64,000 nucleotides of DNA from Cupriavidus necator A5-1 (lineage in GTDB: Bacteria; Pseudomonadota; Gammaproteobacteria; Burkholderiales; Burkholderiaceae): assembly GCF_000744095.1 (NCBI RefSeq), contig NZ_JQLI01000004.1:1-64000 (forward strand), in the 5' to 3' direction. The translations under genes were made by a program, and so were the position numbers. The notes under the pieces are model-generated. The model had not been told where the DNA came from, did not search any database, and saw only the letters and a list, made by a program, of their open reading frames with translations. Below, piece by piece: positions 16,605 to 25,701 of the stretch. Numbering within the stretch: position 1 is the first letter of the stretch; every line of letters starts with the position of its first letter.

Positions 16605-17132
16605 ATGAACGCCAAGACCATCCTGACCGCCGCCGCCCTCGCCGCCACTTTCGTGACCGGTGCGGCTCACGCCGCCCCTGCCAGCCATAGCGCCGGCGAG
16701 GCTTACGGGTACACCTATCGCGTGCAAGACCAACGAAGCGCCTTTACCGACGGCGCCCGCCAAGGCAATGCCTTCAGCGAAGGTGCGCACATCGGCAACC
16801 GCGATGTATTCACGGAGGGCGCTCGCGTAACCAACCGTGACGGCCTGGTTGCCGGCATCGGTACCCGTGACGTCTACACCGACGGCGCCCGCGTGACCAA
16901 CCGCGACGGCCTGGTTGCCGGCATCGGCGCCCGCGACGTCTACACTGACGGCGCCCGTGTGACCAACCGCGATGGCCTAGTTGCCGGCATCGGTACCCGT
17001 GACGTCTACACCGACGGCGCCCGTGTGACCAACCGCGACGGGCTAGTTGCCGGCATCGGCGCCCGCGACGTCTACGCCGACGGCGCCCGTGTGACCAACC
17101 GCGACGTCTACTCTAACGGCGCCCTCGCCTGA
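16605..17132 (+). CDS. TDGAR-repeat exported protein, locus A
   Basis: A 175-aa protein from ATG 16605 (TAAGGAG, 7 nt upstream). Signal peptide residues 1-23 (AAALAATFVTGAAHA). The mature chain consists of (F/Y)x(D/E/N)GA(R/H) motifs: FTDGAR, FSEGAH, FTEGAR, YTDGAR three times, YADGAR and a terminal YSNGALA, eight in all. The last ones alternate with the linker VTNRDGLVAGIG in a 22-residue unit whose DNA copies are nearly identical. No cysteines, no catalytic motif. Regulated, by inference, by the TetR-type operators upstream. Unlike loci B and C it has no membrane-peptide or tetR gene after it; IS66 remnants begin within 50 bp, so the locus was probably truncated. Confidence 0.8.
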   Translation: MNAKTILTAAALAATFVTGAAHAAPASHSAGEAYGYTYRVQDQRSAFTDGARQGNAFSEGAHIGNRDVFTEGARVTNRDGLVAGIGTRDVYTDGARVTNRDGLVAGIGARDVYTDGARVTNRDGLVAGIGTRDVYTDGARVTNRDGLVAGIGARDVYADGARVTNRDVYSNGALA

Positions 17133-17179
17133 GCCTAGGCAACGGCTGCGGTCCGGTAGCGATATCGGGCTGCGGCCGT

Positions 17180-17428
17180 AGCAACCGCCCCGACTACGCG
17201 GGCTATGAGGCGAGCTTCGGCGCGGACGTGATCGAGCTCGGCCGCATCGCTCATGCCCGGCGCAAGTTCTACGAACTGCATGCCAACCATAAAAGCGAGG
17301 TGGCGGGTCAGGCGCTGGCGTACATCGGCATGCTCTACGACGTTGAGCCCGAGGTGGCGACACTCAGCCCAGAGGGGCGGCGGTGCGTGCGTCAGGAGAA
17401 GGCGCGTACCGTGGCCGATGCATTGTAA
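17180..17428 (+). pseudogene. IS66 TnpC (transposase) internal fragment
   Basis: The frame reads YAGYEASFGADVIELGRIAH, then ARRKFYELHANHKS, then QALAYIGMLYDVE, then RCVRQEKARTVADAL, which is the middle of an IS66 transposase. It lacks both ends and is stopped at 17426. It follows locus A directly. Confidence 0.75.
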
Positions 17429-17507
17429 GCGCGAAATTAAGCCCACCTAGCTTTTGCGGCTGAGAGTGGGCAGGCTTGCGTCCGCAACCACGATTTGCGG
17501 ACGCAAG

Positions 17508-17990
17508 CATGATGTACAACGAATGTGAAGTTCCGCCGCTGAGGGTGATCCGTGTTCGCTCCAACGGAAAGCGAGACTTTGACCCGAAGGATAAGCGCCA
17601 ACTGGTCGAGGCGTGTCTGCCCCTGGGGTATCGATATCGGGAATGGCGCTCAAGGTCGGCATCAATACGAACCAGTTGCGCAAGTGGATCCGGCTGCACC
17701 AAGTGGCAAATGAAGCCGCTGCGGCCGATAGTGCGGAATCTGCGTTGCCAGCGTTCGTACCGGTCGTCGAGGTTAGCGGCGTAACGCGCGTCCCGGAATC
17801 GCCGGTGGCGCTGGAACGTCTGCCGGCCCAAGCGCCTGCCTCCACCCAACCATCGCCGCTGCCGGCGCTGCTGATGGCGCGGTTGCCCAACGGCGTGACG
17901 GTCGAGCTCGAATGCGGCGGGCAGGACGTTGCGCTCGTGAAGGCGATGATCGAAGCGTTGGGACGCGTTGATGTTCCGGCTCGACGCTGA
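17508..17990 (+). pseudogene. IS66 TnpA with a frameshift
   Basis: The product starts MMYNECEVPPLRVIRVRSNG, then KRDFDPKDKRQLVEACL; near 17615 the frame must shift to continue as VSISGMALKVGINTNQLRKW, then the C-terminal ARLPNGVTVELECGG and ALVKAMIEALGRVDVPARR. Together this is a complete IS66 OrfA, a helix-turn-helix protein, broken by one indel. It runs into the remains of tnpB. Confidence 0.8.
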
Positions 17991-18080
17991 CCTGCGGGTC
18001 CGAGCTGACGACCGAGCAGTTGCACTGGCTGCTGGACGGTATCGACGTGGACGCCGTGCAGCGGGATCCGTCGCGCAAGG
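17970..18080 (+). pseudogene. IS66 TnpB remnant with internal deletion
   Basis: The start MFRLDADL of IS66 OrfB is followed almost at once, in another frame, by its C-terminal part LTTEQLHWLLDGIDVDAVQR. Most of the gene is missing. A different TnpB segment (DFRLGINELAALVEQSMQLD) lies on the opposite strand at about 18075-18144, so an inversion took place. Confidence 0.7.
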
Positions 18081-18270
18081 GATCAAGCTGCATCGACTGC
18101 TCGACCAGGGCAGCCAACTCATTGATCCCGAGGCGGAAATCCACCGCATTGCGGTGCAGGTGGTTTCAGGAGACGGCAGGCGGCAGGCGTCCAACGGTGC
18201 GGCAGCAGTTCACCGATGGCGCTAGCGCGCTGGGTCGGCAGGCTGGTCAACACGTCCGTCAGGTACGCAT
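18075..18270 (-). pseudogene. Inverted IS66 TnpB and TnpC pieces
   Basis: The minus strand encodes a TnpB piece, MDFRLGINELAALVEQSMQL (18144 downward), and, at about 18265-18170, the TnpC C-terminus PHAYLTDVLTSLPTQRASAI, then GELLPHRW. Both are inverted relative to the tnpA fragment next to them. Confidence 0.65.
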
Positions 18271-18318
18271 GCGGATCCGAGCTGCGCGCCGGCTCAGCAC
18301 CGGCGCGCAGCCATAGCG

Positions 18319-18445
18319 TCAGGTGGCGTTCGCCTGGGCTTGCCGCTTCGCGAAGTTGAACGGCATTAGGTCGCTGATGTCAGCGTCCGCCGCGCGCTGT
18401 GGCAGCCCGGTGAGCACGTTGGAGCAGATAGGCATGCGGCTCGAC
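18319..18445 (-). pseudogene. Second IS66 TnpC C-terminal remnant
   Basis: The minus strand reads RMPICSNVLTGLPQRAADAD, then ISDLMPFNFAKRQ, a second diverged copy of the TnpC C-terminus close to the one at 18170-18270. At least two IS66 elements have therefore decayed here. Confidence 0.55.
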
Positions 18446-19123
18446 CCACACGCACTTCTACGGACACTGCCGATCGACCATGATCGCTGCAGTGCAGGCA
18501 TGCTCGCCCCTAATCGCGAACGACGATCAGTTCGGTGCGGTAAATTGACCGTTTACGATGCATTGCATGCCTGGATGATCGGCCAACGGCAAAAAGTGCC
18601 AGACGGATCGGCCATCGCCAAAGCCAGTCCATTCAACTGTGCCGAGCGCACCAAGCTCATGACCGCGGCCGCCCGTTGTCCTGCTCGGATCATGGCGCTC
18701 GCCTTCACGCCAGCGACGGTGTCTGCCATACACTGTCAAGACGGCTTCGCCCAGCCGCTTACGCCTTGGCTCCCTACGGTAACCCATCCTGATCCTTAGC
18801 AGACTCTGACATAGGTCCCCACCTATTGCTTGGTGGGGACCTATTGTGCCTATCCTATCGACGCTTCAACGGCCAGACGGTATTGGTCGGACGCTTACCG
18901 ACCGCATGCTGTGGTGAAACGACTGGCCACACGTGTCCCAGACTCGCGTGCCAGACACCGGACGGTTGTTGAACCAGCTGGCTGAATGGGCACCCGACCC
19001 CGGCATGCGGAGGCGAATCTTGGTGACAAATCCTGGACGGCTCTACGGTTTCCCATGACTCGCGACCTCCCCACTTATGAAGACCATCGCAAGCGCCCCC
19101 CTAAAAAGCGCGAGCCGGCCGAC
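18446..19123. other. Region without a recognisable gene
   Basis: Possibly more IS66 debris, but no frame here gives a product I can assign. Confidence 0.4.
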
Positions 19124-20053
19124 TCAAGGCGTCCGCGATACCGTAGCCGGCGACGGAGAAGCGCCTTGATCGGTGGCCAAGACCGACTCCACAAACGCCA
19201 CAAACGCTCTCGCCTTGGAGGGCACAAGCTTTCCCGATGGAAACAGGGCCCATAGATCAACCGGTGGTAGATCCCAATCGGTCAGTACGGCTTGAACCTT
19301 TCCTTCAGCAAGCTCCGGCGAGAACATCCATTTTGAAGCAACTGCCAGGCCGATGTCACTGAGAACCGCTGTCCGGATTCCTTCAGCTGCGCTTACTCGT
19401 ACCCTGCCAGACACGACGACGGACACCTCTCTGCTTCCTTGGCTAAAAGACCAGGATTCCCCTCCCCCTCGCTGCGAGTAAATAATTGCTTGATGACCAC
19501 TGAGATCAGCCGGCGTCGAAGGGACGCCAGCAACGGCGAAGTACTCAGGCGTGCCAACCACAAGGCGCGGACTTTTCCCGATCCGCCTGGCCGTCATATT
19601 GGAGTCGTTTAGGGAGCCCATTCGAAGTGCAACGTCGATCCCCTCTTCAAGCAAATCGATGTTCCTGTCGTCCAGCACAATGTCAACTTCGAGATTCGGA
19701 TGATCGTTCAGAAACGTTTTCAATGCGGGAAGAATATGGAGTCGCGCAAACGTCACAGCCGCGCAAACTCGCAGCCGCCCACTGAGACCCGCCGAAGCCT
19801 CCCTGGCCTCTTGCTCGGCTTCGCAGGCTTCCTCGAGTGCGCGTTTAGCGCGTTCATAAAAGCGCTGCCCTGCGTCCGTCGTCGTAAGGCCACGTGTTGA
19901 TCTCAAAAGTAAGCGCGTGCCGAGGTGTTCCTCGAGTTGCGCAACCGATTTTGAAACCGCAGGCTGCCCCAAATTGAGCCGCTTAGCTGCAGCGGAGAAC
20001 GTTCCCGCCTCCACAACGCTTACGAAAGTCTCCATCGCGCTGAATCGGTCCAT
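19124..20053 (-). CDS. LysR-type transcriptional regulator
   Basis: Full-length LysR (309 aa from ATG 20053, GGGGAA upstream). Helix-turn-helix FSAAAKRLNLGQPAVSKSVA, then LEEHLGTRLLLRSTRGLTTT; effector domain with NIDLLEEGIDVALRMGSLND. It lies about 320 bp from the ChaC-like gene in the same direction and is not divergent to any gene with the 27-bp element, so its target cannot be assigned from position. The 320-bp gap holds no supportable gene. Confidence 0.88.
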   Translation of the reverse strand: MDRFSAMETFVSVVEAGTFSAAAKRLNLGQPAVSKSVAQLEEHLGTRLLLRSTRGLTTTDAGQRFYERAKRALEEACEAEQEAREASAGLSGRLRVCAAVTFARLHILPALKTFLNDHPNLEVDIVLDDRNIDLLEEGIDVALRMGSLNDSNMTARRIGKSPRLVVGTPEYFAVAGVPSTPADLSGHQAIIYSQRGGGESWSFSQGSREVSVVVSGRVRVSAAEGIRTAVLSDIGLAVASKWMFSPELAEGKVQAVLTDWDLPPVDLWALFPSGKLVPSKARAFVAFVESVLATDQGASPSPATVSRTP

Positions 20054-20371
20054 CAAGCATTCCCCAATAGCTTGCAAAGTGACCCATTGTATTTTGATTA
20101 GCCCGACAAGTGTTCGCTCCGCCTAAACCACCGGATTCCGCTCCGAAACGAGCGGCCAAGGCGGTCTGACCGCGCGCCCGGCGCCTTGCACAACCCCCGA
20201 CCTGACGCGAGCGGTGCATCTTTGTCTTCTAGTCGAGAGCGCCTCCTCCCGGGGCAGGGGTTTAACCGTGCGAAGCCTGCGCATTTGAGCTCCTCGACAA
20301 TTTTCCTCCAGCCGCCCACGTTAGGAATCCAGATGCACGGGAGTGCGGGGTGGCATGCCCCCTCACCATGT

Positions 20372-21022
20372 TCAGCGATGCAGAAGAATGGCGCGATGCA
20401 ACTCGTCGACGTATGAATCAACGATGCCGTCGCTGTCCAAAGTATGCTTCAACCTGCATACATAGTCCGCATTACTTCCCACAGGACCACGGGCTCTGGC
20501 GATAAGGGGGGCAACCGCATCAACGGAAGAGTTAGTTTCGTAATGAGGACGCTCGGAGTTCGCCACAAAAACAATCGCCGCGACGCGCGACCCGTCCTCA
20601 AGGGTCACCGTGAGCCACCGCGGCGTATACGATCCAAGAACCATCTCACGTCGCCATACGGAGAGTAAATCATCGTGCAAGAGATCTTCTCGCAAGCGGT
20701 ACACGATCCCACGTGTTACGCCCCCTGGCTCGAGTGCCAGCATGCGGCCCGGCAACTCGCTGCTACCTCTTCCGGCAATCATCCTTAGGCAGAAGCTTCT
20801 GCGGTAACCCTCTAGGATCGCGACGTGCCGTTGCTCGAACGCTATGCCCGGATTCCACATCAAAGATCCCGCACCAAATAGCCATACGCTCTCGCCAAGC
20901 TCTCGCTCCGCCAGCGTCCGAATCATCGACTCCGTTACGCGTTCCATCGTCCACGCCAAACCGTCGGGGAGCGTCGCAAACGCTTTTAGGAATACTTCTA
21001 AGGGAAAGGTGTCCCTGCTCAT
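20372..21022 (-). CDS. ChaC-like gamma-glutamylcyclotransferase
   Basis: About 216 aa from ATG 21022. VWLFGAGSLMWNPGIAFEQR is the ChaC YGSL-type substrate loop (here FGAGSL), followed by GYRRSFCLRMIAGRGSSELP, then GRMLALEPGGVTRGIVYRL and WRREMVLGSYTPRWLTV with the catalytic Glu region (RREM). ChaC enzymes cleave glutathione to 5-oxoproline and Cys-Gly in the cytoplasm. A 27-bp LysR-type element in the same orientation lies about 125 bp upstream, consistent with the redox regulon. Confidence 0.8.
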   Translation of the reverse strand: MSRDTFPLEVFLKAFATLPDGLAWTMERVTESMIRTLAERELGESVWLFGAGSLMWNPGIAFEQRHVAILEGYRRSFCLRMIAGRGSSELPGRMLALEPGGVTRGIVYRLREDLLHDDLLSVWRREMVLGSYTPRWLTVTLEDGSRVAAIVFVANSERPHYETNSSVDAVAPLIARARGPVGSNADYVCRLKHTLDSDGIVDSYVDELHRAILLHR

Positions 21023-21146
21023 GCTCAAGATTGAAGCTAACTGGTTCTGGCGCCAACAGTCCGTCGGGTTTCCAGCGGCACGGAATGGGCTGCGCGGCTT
21101 TCCAAGCAGTATGGCGCGGGGATGCCAGCGAATGAAGGCAGGCTTG

Positions 21147-21173
21147 GGAATATCTTCTATTCTCGATAGGAAT
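21147..21173 (-). promoter_or_regulatory. 27-bp LysR-type element, site 3
   Basis: Minus strand: ATTCC (21173-21169), TATCG, AGAAT (21163-21159), AGAAGAT, ATTCC (21151-21147). It precedes the ChaC-like gene in that gene's orientation. Confidence 0.7.
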
Positions 21174-21321
21174 CATGACGGCAATCGTCAGTGATGCCTC
21201 TGACACTTGAGGCGGTGGTCGCATGACGGCGTCAGTGTCGATTCGTGCGCGCTCGCGGCGCACGATAGGGGTCCGTAGGGAGTCACAGAGACCCGGGACC
21301 CGAGCGCCTCTTTCGACACTC

Positions 21322-21366
21322 AAAAAGCAAGCGAGGCGCACGTCCGATCGGACAACCTCGCCTCGC
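21322..21366 (-). terminator. Terminator of the AraC-family gene
   Basis: GCGAGGCG (21331-21338) pairs with CGCCTCGC (21359-21366); on the minus strand TTGCTTTTT follows. It lies just past the stop of the AraC gene at 21381. Confidence 0.7.
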
Positions 21367-21380
21367 CATGACTGCGCCGC

Positions 21381-22382
21381 CTATAAGGATCCAACGTTAT
21401 CTACTGGCGCTTCCTCACTCGGATCCTCGTTGCTCGACGATTGGGATCCGAGCTTACGGCGCCAACTCGCCGGCGTCATCCCGAACTGCTCCGTAAATGC
21501 TCGGCGGAACGCCGCAACGGATTGATAGCCGACGGCCTCCGCTACCGCTTCGGTTTTTGTGAGGGGGTTCTTGAGCGCGTTTGCCGCTAGGCTCATACGA
21601 ACGGCCAAGAGAAGCTCGTGAGCCGTGCGTCCGAGACTGTGTTGGAATTGGCGCATAAACGTCGCCCGCGACATATTGCACAGCTCCGCGAGTTCAGGGA
21701 CAGTCCACGGCAATGTAGGCTGGTTCAATATCGCCGATATCGCAGGTGCGAGACGTGGATGCCCCGCGAGCCCAAGCAGCCCAGTGGGGGCCCGGTCCGA
21801 CTCCGACGCCAAACGCATCGTGAGCGCAAACAAGGCAGTCGATAATGCGTTCAGCATTGCGCCGCCCCCAAGGCGATTGCCGAGTGACTCAGCCCGCATC
21901 AGCGCCATAAGATCCGCGAGGCCCGCGCGCGTTTCGTCCGATCCCTCCGGCTCGCGTGTGCTCACGACGAGCGCCGCGGGAAGGAAATGGCGCACCAGCC
22001 GATCATGAGGCGGCGCGACAAAAAAACGCCCACATAACATGTCCAGGCGGTCTTCCAGGCCCGCGTTTTCGCTGACCTTCACATTGGTGTCCTCGCGTTC
22101 ACGCGTTGGCATTGCTGCTTTGCCGCTCCCGTCGTGAAGGACATGGGCGGATCCATGCGGCAGAAGGACCAAGTCCCCTTCTCGCAAGGTAACAGGGGCA
22201 TCTGCACCAGGCGTTTCCAACAAGGCAGCGCCGCTCAAGATCACGTGGTAATAGAGTTCTCCGTTCGTCGATTCTTCGTACGCGACCTGCCATGGTGCCC
22301 CATATGCACATCGCACATCCAACCGACCGGTGACGGTCATGATGTCCAGCAATCGGCTTAGCCAGTCTTTTTGCGAGCTCAT
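21381..22382 (-). CDS. AraC-family regulator with N-terminal cupin
   Basis: About 333 aa from ATG 22382. The N-terminal cupin domain contains LYYHVILSGAALLETPG and LREGDLVLLPHGSAHVLHD; the C-terminus has two helix-turn-helix motifs (WTVPELAELCNMSRATFMRQ, then FQHSLGRTAHELL; TEAVAEAVGYQSVAAFRRA, then FTEQFGMTPASWRR). It is divergent from the Old Yellow Enzyme gene at 22644, with element site 4 in between, and is the likely local regulator of that enzyme. A decayed relative lies at 41543-42126. Confidence 0.88.
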   Translation of the reverse strand: MSSQKDWLSRLLDIMTVTGRLDVRCAYGAPWQVAYEESTNGELYYHVILSGAALLETPGADAPVTLREGDLVLLPHGSAHVLHDGSGKAAMPTREREDTNVKVSENAGLEDRLDMLCGRFFVAPPHDRLVRHFLPAALVVSTREPEGSDETRAGLADLMALMRAESLGNRLGGGAMLNALSTALFALTMRLASESDRAPTGLLGLAGHPRLAPAISAILNQPTLPWTVPELAELCNMSRATFMRQFQHSLGRTAHELLLAVRMSLAANALKNPLTKTEAVAEAVGYQSVAAFRRAFTEQFGMTPASWRRKLGSQSSSNEDPSEEAPVDNVGSL

Positions 22383-22543
22383 GGTTTTGAAGAAAGATAC
22401 TCCGGCGCATTCTATTGAACGCACGGAGTCCCCGCAAGCTCACGACGCCACAGGTGACCCGACACAATTCCACCCTTCGCGACGTCGCTTCGCCGTCAGT
22501 TCGTTCGCATACCTCGCGGTGTAGAGCCCCCGAGACTGCTTCA

Positions 22544-22570
22544 TTCCCCTAAGGAATGACTGTTATTGCC
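22544..22570 (+). promoter_or_regulatory. 27-bp LysR-type element, site 4
   Basis: ATTCC (22544-22548), CCTAA, GGAAT (22554-22558), GACTGTT, ATTGC (22566-22570). It faces the Old Yellow Enzyme gene, 74 bp before its start. Confidence 0.75.
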
Positions 22571-22643
22571 GAGCCACCCCTACTGCCGGGGCCGTTTGCA
22601 GACCATTATTTGTTCACCTTCAAACATTCTTCGGGTAGAGGAA

Positions 22644-23750
22644 ATGACAAAGCTTTTTAGCACCACTTCAGTTGCAGGATACGATCTTGGCCATCGCGTG
22701 GTTCTCGCGCCGCTTACCCGCATGCGCACGGAAGCCAACAATGTCCCTGGCGACCTGATGGTCGAGTACTACTCCCAGCGGGCATCCGTTGGCGGTCTGC
22801 TTATCACTGACGCAACGGCAGTTTCGCAACTGGGCATTGCGTACGTGGAAGCCCCGGGCATTTACACCGAAGCGCACATAGCAGGATGGAAGCGCGTCGT
22901 CGACGCCGTTCATGCAAAGGGGGCACGGATCTTCGTTCAAATGTGGCATGCTGGCCGCCAAGCTCACCCTGCGAATACCGGGGGCGTAACTCCAGTCGCC
23001 CCGTCTGCCCTACTGTCCCTGGAGCACGCCGCCATTCGAGACAAGGACGGCAACATCGCCGAAGCAGAGCTGATTTTACCGCGCGCACTCGAAACCGACG
23101 AGGTTCCCGAGATCGTGGAACAGTTCCGTCGGGGAGCAATTCTCGCGAAGGAGGCCGGCTTCGATGGAATCGAGCTGCACGCCGCAAACGGCTACATCTT
23201 CGAGCAATTCCTGTTGGACGGAACAAATCACCGTACCGATTCCTACGGTGGATCCATCCAGAACCGGGCGCGACTCCTTTTTGACACGCTCGATGCGGTT
23301 GTATCTGTCTGGGGTGCCAACAAAGTTGCTGTTCGCCTGTCGCCCAGCGGTACCTATGGCACGATGTCGGACAGCGACCCTCACGCTACGTTCAAGTTCG
23401 TTGCCGAGCATCTGAACAAGTACGACCTGGCATATCTGCACGTCATCGAGCCCCGCGTACGTGGGATCGATGACATTGGCGACCAGCCGACTGCTGTTTC
23501 GTCCGCCGAGATCCGCCGCTGGTATAAGGGCGTACTGATCGTCGCGGGCGGCTACACCGCAAAGACAGCCGAGCGTGTCGTTGCCAATGGCGGCGCCGAC
23601 CTCGTGGCTTTCGGCCGCTTGTTTGTTTCGAACCCCGACCTTCCGGCCCGCCTGAGGAACGGCATCCCTCTCGCGAAGTACGACCGATCGACGTTTTATG
23701 GCGGTGACGCCCGGGGCTATACAGATTACCCCGTCGGCGCATCGGCCTGA
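22644..23750 (+). CDS. Old Yellow Enzyme family alkene reductase
   Basis: About 368 aa from ATG 22644 (GAGGAA just upstream). Hallmarks: VVLAPLTRMRTEANNVPGDL, VQMWHAGRQAHP, the catalytic region GFDGIELHAANGYIFEQFL (HxxN substrate-binding pair) and LIVAGGYT with the flavin-phosphate loop near ADLVAFGRLFVSNPDL. The family uses FMN and NADPH to reduce activated double bonds of electrophiles such as N-ethylmaleimide, enones and nitro compounds. Divergent from the AraC gene and preceded by element site 4. Length is normal. Confidence 0.92.
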   Translation: MTKLFSTTSVAGYDLGHRVVLAPLTRMRTEANNVPGDLMVEYYSQRASVGGLLITDATAVSQLGIAYVEAPGIYTEAHIAGWKRVVDAVHAKGARIFVQMWHAGRQAHPANTGGVTPVAPSALLSLEHAAIRDKDGNIAEAELILPRALETDEVPEIVEQFRRGAILAKEAGFDGIELHAANGYIFEQFLLDGTNHRTDSYGGSIQNRARLLFDTLDAVVSVWGANKVAVRLSPSGTYGTMSDSDPHATFKFVAEHLNKYDLAYLHVIEPRVRGIDDIGDQPTAVSSAEIRRWYKGVLIVAGGYTAKTAERVVANGGADLVAFGRLFVSNPDLPARLRNGIPLAKYDRSTFYGGDARGYTDYPVGASA

Positions 23751-23779
23751 TCCGATTAGAACCTGTTCAAGGGACCCCC

Positions 23780-24408
23780 GTTAGAAACGAAGGTCTCTTG
23801 GCTAAGTTCGTGGCTCTACGGGAGCAATGCTCATACTGCCTCAGAGTTGCCCTGGCGTCGGACGCTCCAGAAGGAAATTCACTAGAAACCACGATATGCC
23901 CATCTGGGCCGATCGCGGAGGTCAAGCGGACTCATCTCCTCATCCAGGACGAGGCGTTTCACCTTGCTGGAATCGTTGATGAAGCAAGCCACCGCATTTG
24001 TTCCATTACCATCCGGACCTATGCCAGAGGCGCGAAAGAGTTCGCCACTGGCTGCGAAACGAATCCACGTGGATATGGAACGACACCTGCGGGGGCAAAA
24101 AGCTCTGGACCTCAGTCAAGGCCCGGTCCGAACCACCCAATTGTCTTGGTGCCACGCAGGCCGGCGAAAACGCGCCCACCAGGACCCATTACCGCACCAC
24201 CTGGGTTGAGTCCAGGGATTCTCCCAGTGTCGAGCCTAACCGAGCCGCTGCGATCAAGGGCTAATGCCCGATCGTCGCCGCTGTTGACGTAGAGCAATTC
24301 GCCATCGTGACTTACGCACATCCCTCTGGGGTCGTGACAATACGCGAGTCGTTCGAGAAGATCCCTTCGTAAGCACCGTTTGCTGAGAACGCAAGAAGCA
24401 GCTTCCAA
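23780..24408 (-). pseudogene. Decayed beta-propeller (NHL/SMP-30-like) gene
   Basis: Several minus-strand frames encode propeller blades: GMCVSHDGELLYVNSGDDRA, then IPGLNPGGAVMGPGGRVFAG and TKTIGWFGPGLD; further on, after stops and frameshifts, SGELFRASGIGPDGN and SAIGPDGHIVVSSEFPSGAS. The blades follow in order but no single frame is open. It is a remnant of a secreted or periplasmic propeller protein. Confidence 0.6.
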
Positions 24409-24464
24409 TAGGCGTCGCCGTTGGATCCGGAGGCGCTTGATATCAGAATCGGCATGCGCAGATA

Positions 24465-24693
24465 CTCAACTATTTCAAAAAGAAAAAAAGCCCGGCGGAA
24501 GCTAGTTCGGCCATTCTCTCCGCCGGGCGATGTCCCTTTTCACCGCCCCCGAGGACTACGCTTCGGACAGGGCAACCGGCTCTACTGTGTAGCTCGGGAT
24601 TCGCTAGTCGCTTTTGACTGCAACACTGGTCTATTCCTTGGCACGACCGTATCTCATCCGAGACTAAACGGGCAGGCGATCGTATTCTTCTGA
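24465..24693 (+). pseudogene. Beta-propeller fragment, opposite strand
   Basis: The plus strand encodes FHRPRGLRFGQGNRLYCVAR, then DSLVAFDCNTGLFLG and PRLNGQAIVFF, which belongs to the same propeller family as the remnant at 23780-24408 but in inverted orientation. An inversion or two separate insertions would explain it. Confidence 0.55.
24483..24528 (-). terminator. Strong intrinsic terminator
   Basis: GCCCGGCGGA (24490-24499) and TCCGCCGGGC (24519-24528) form a 10-bp stem; on the minus strand T7 follows. No intact minus-strand gene ends near it, so it is an orphan of the decayed region. Confidence 0.65.
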
Positions 24694-24699
24694 ACAGGA

Positions 24700-25701
24700 C
24701 CGTCCCCAAAGAGTGCACCAGTAGAACGCGAGAGGCGCCCGGGAGACGCTCACGCGTTCTGTCGAAGCCTTTGGTTTGCGACGGCAGCGATGGTATGAAT
24801 TCCCGCTTCCCCGTGCCTCGAGTCTCCCGACGCTGCGCAGACACTCTATGCGGCGTTTCCCTCAGCAGCGTCGGGCCAGGACCCGCGTCCTGCCGATACG
24901 CGTTCCCAGAACATACTAAGATGTCAACCGCGCTGGCACATTGCGAGTCTATTATGGTCGACACGAGGTGAAGGACCCATAAGGAAACCTAAAAACCGAG
25001 GCCACTCACATGAAAACACCCGCGATCATCTTTCCTGCCGACTTGCTTTCCTGTGCCGGCCCGCCCTCTATTTTCAGCGCCACGCTCGCGGCAGCGGTGC
25101 CGAACCATACTCGCAGCCTCCACGCGATCACAAAATGAGCGCCAAGTACGTCGTGCGCTGTTTCGTATCTGCGCCCAGCGCTGACAATCTTCCCGCACTA
25201 GCGTCGAGGTGCCGGACGGTGTGGGCGAGCCTGCTCAACCCCTACTCGGCCTACGACGACCTCATATGCTGTACTGGCTGCGGTGAAACCGCTGCCAGGC
25301 TCACCGCGAGTAGCCTGCAAGTCGTGCCGATTGGCACCGGAGCGTCGCCTAACCAAGTCTTGGAGCTGATCGCCTCCCCAGAGCCCGATTGCCACTTGAG
25401 GCCGGAGCAACTAGAACGACTCCTGTCCGGACGTGCTGATGCCGCGCGTCCGTATGCTGGTGGATTTTCGGATTTATTGGACCACCGTCCGGGACCGAGC
25501 GTGTCTCGGTCAGCCAAGCCTTGGCACACTTGATCACATTCCCGCACTGAAGATCCCGCGCCAGACGACCGCCCAATGCATCCCCTTCTCGCCGGGCTTT
25601 GCCGGATGCCACTGCCAGCTCTCTCGGAGCCGCTGGGAACGATAGACAGCGCGCGGCGTGCCCGACCCTCGAGACCAAGCGGACACCGCCGGCAGCCCCT
25701 C
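24700..25701. other. About 1 kb without a recognisable gene
   Basis: Several open frames exist (for example plus strand 25135-25533) but none resembles a known family or has a convincing ribosome binding site. Likely decayed sequence. Confidence 0.4.

Noticed and set aside
16800..17130. Possible CRISPR array from regular repeats in locus A
   Set aside because: Repeats and spacers are both repeated, in frame and translated; there are no unique spacers or cas genes.
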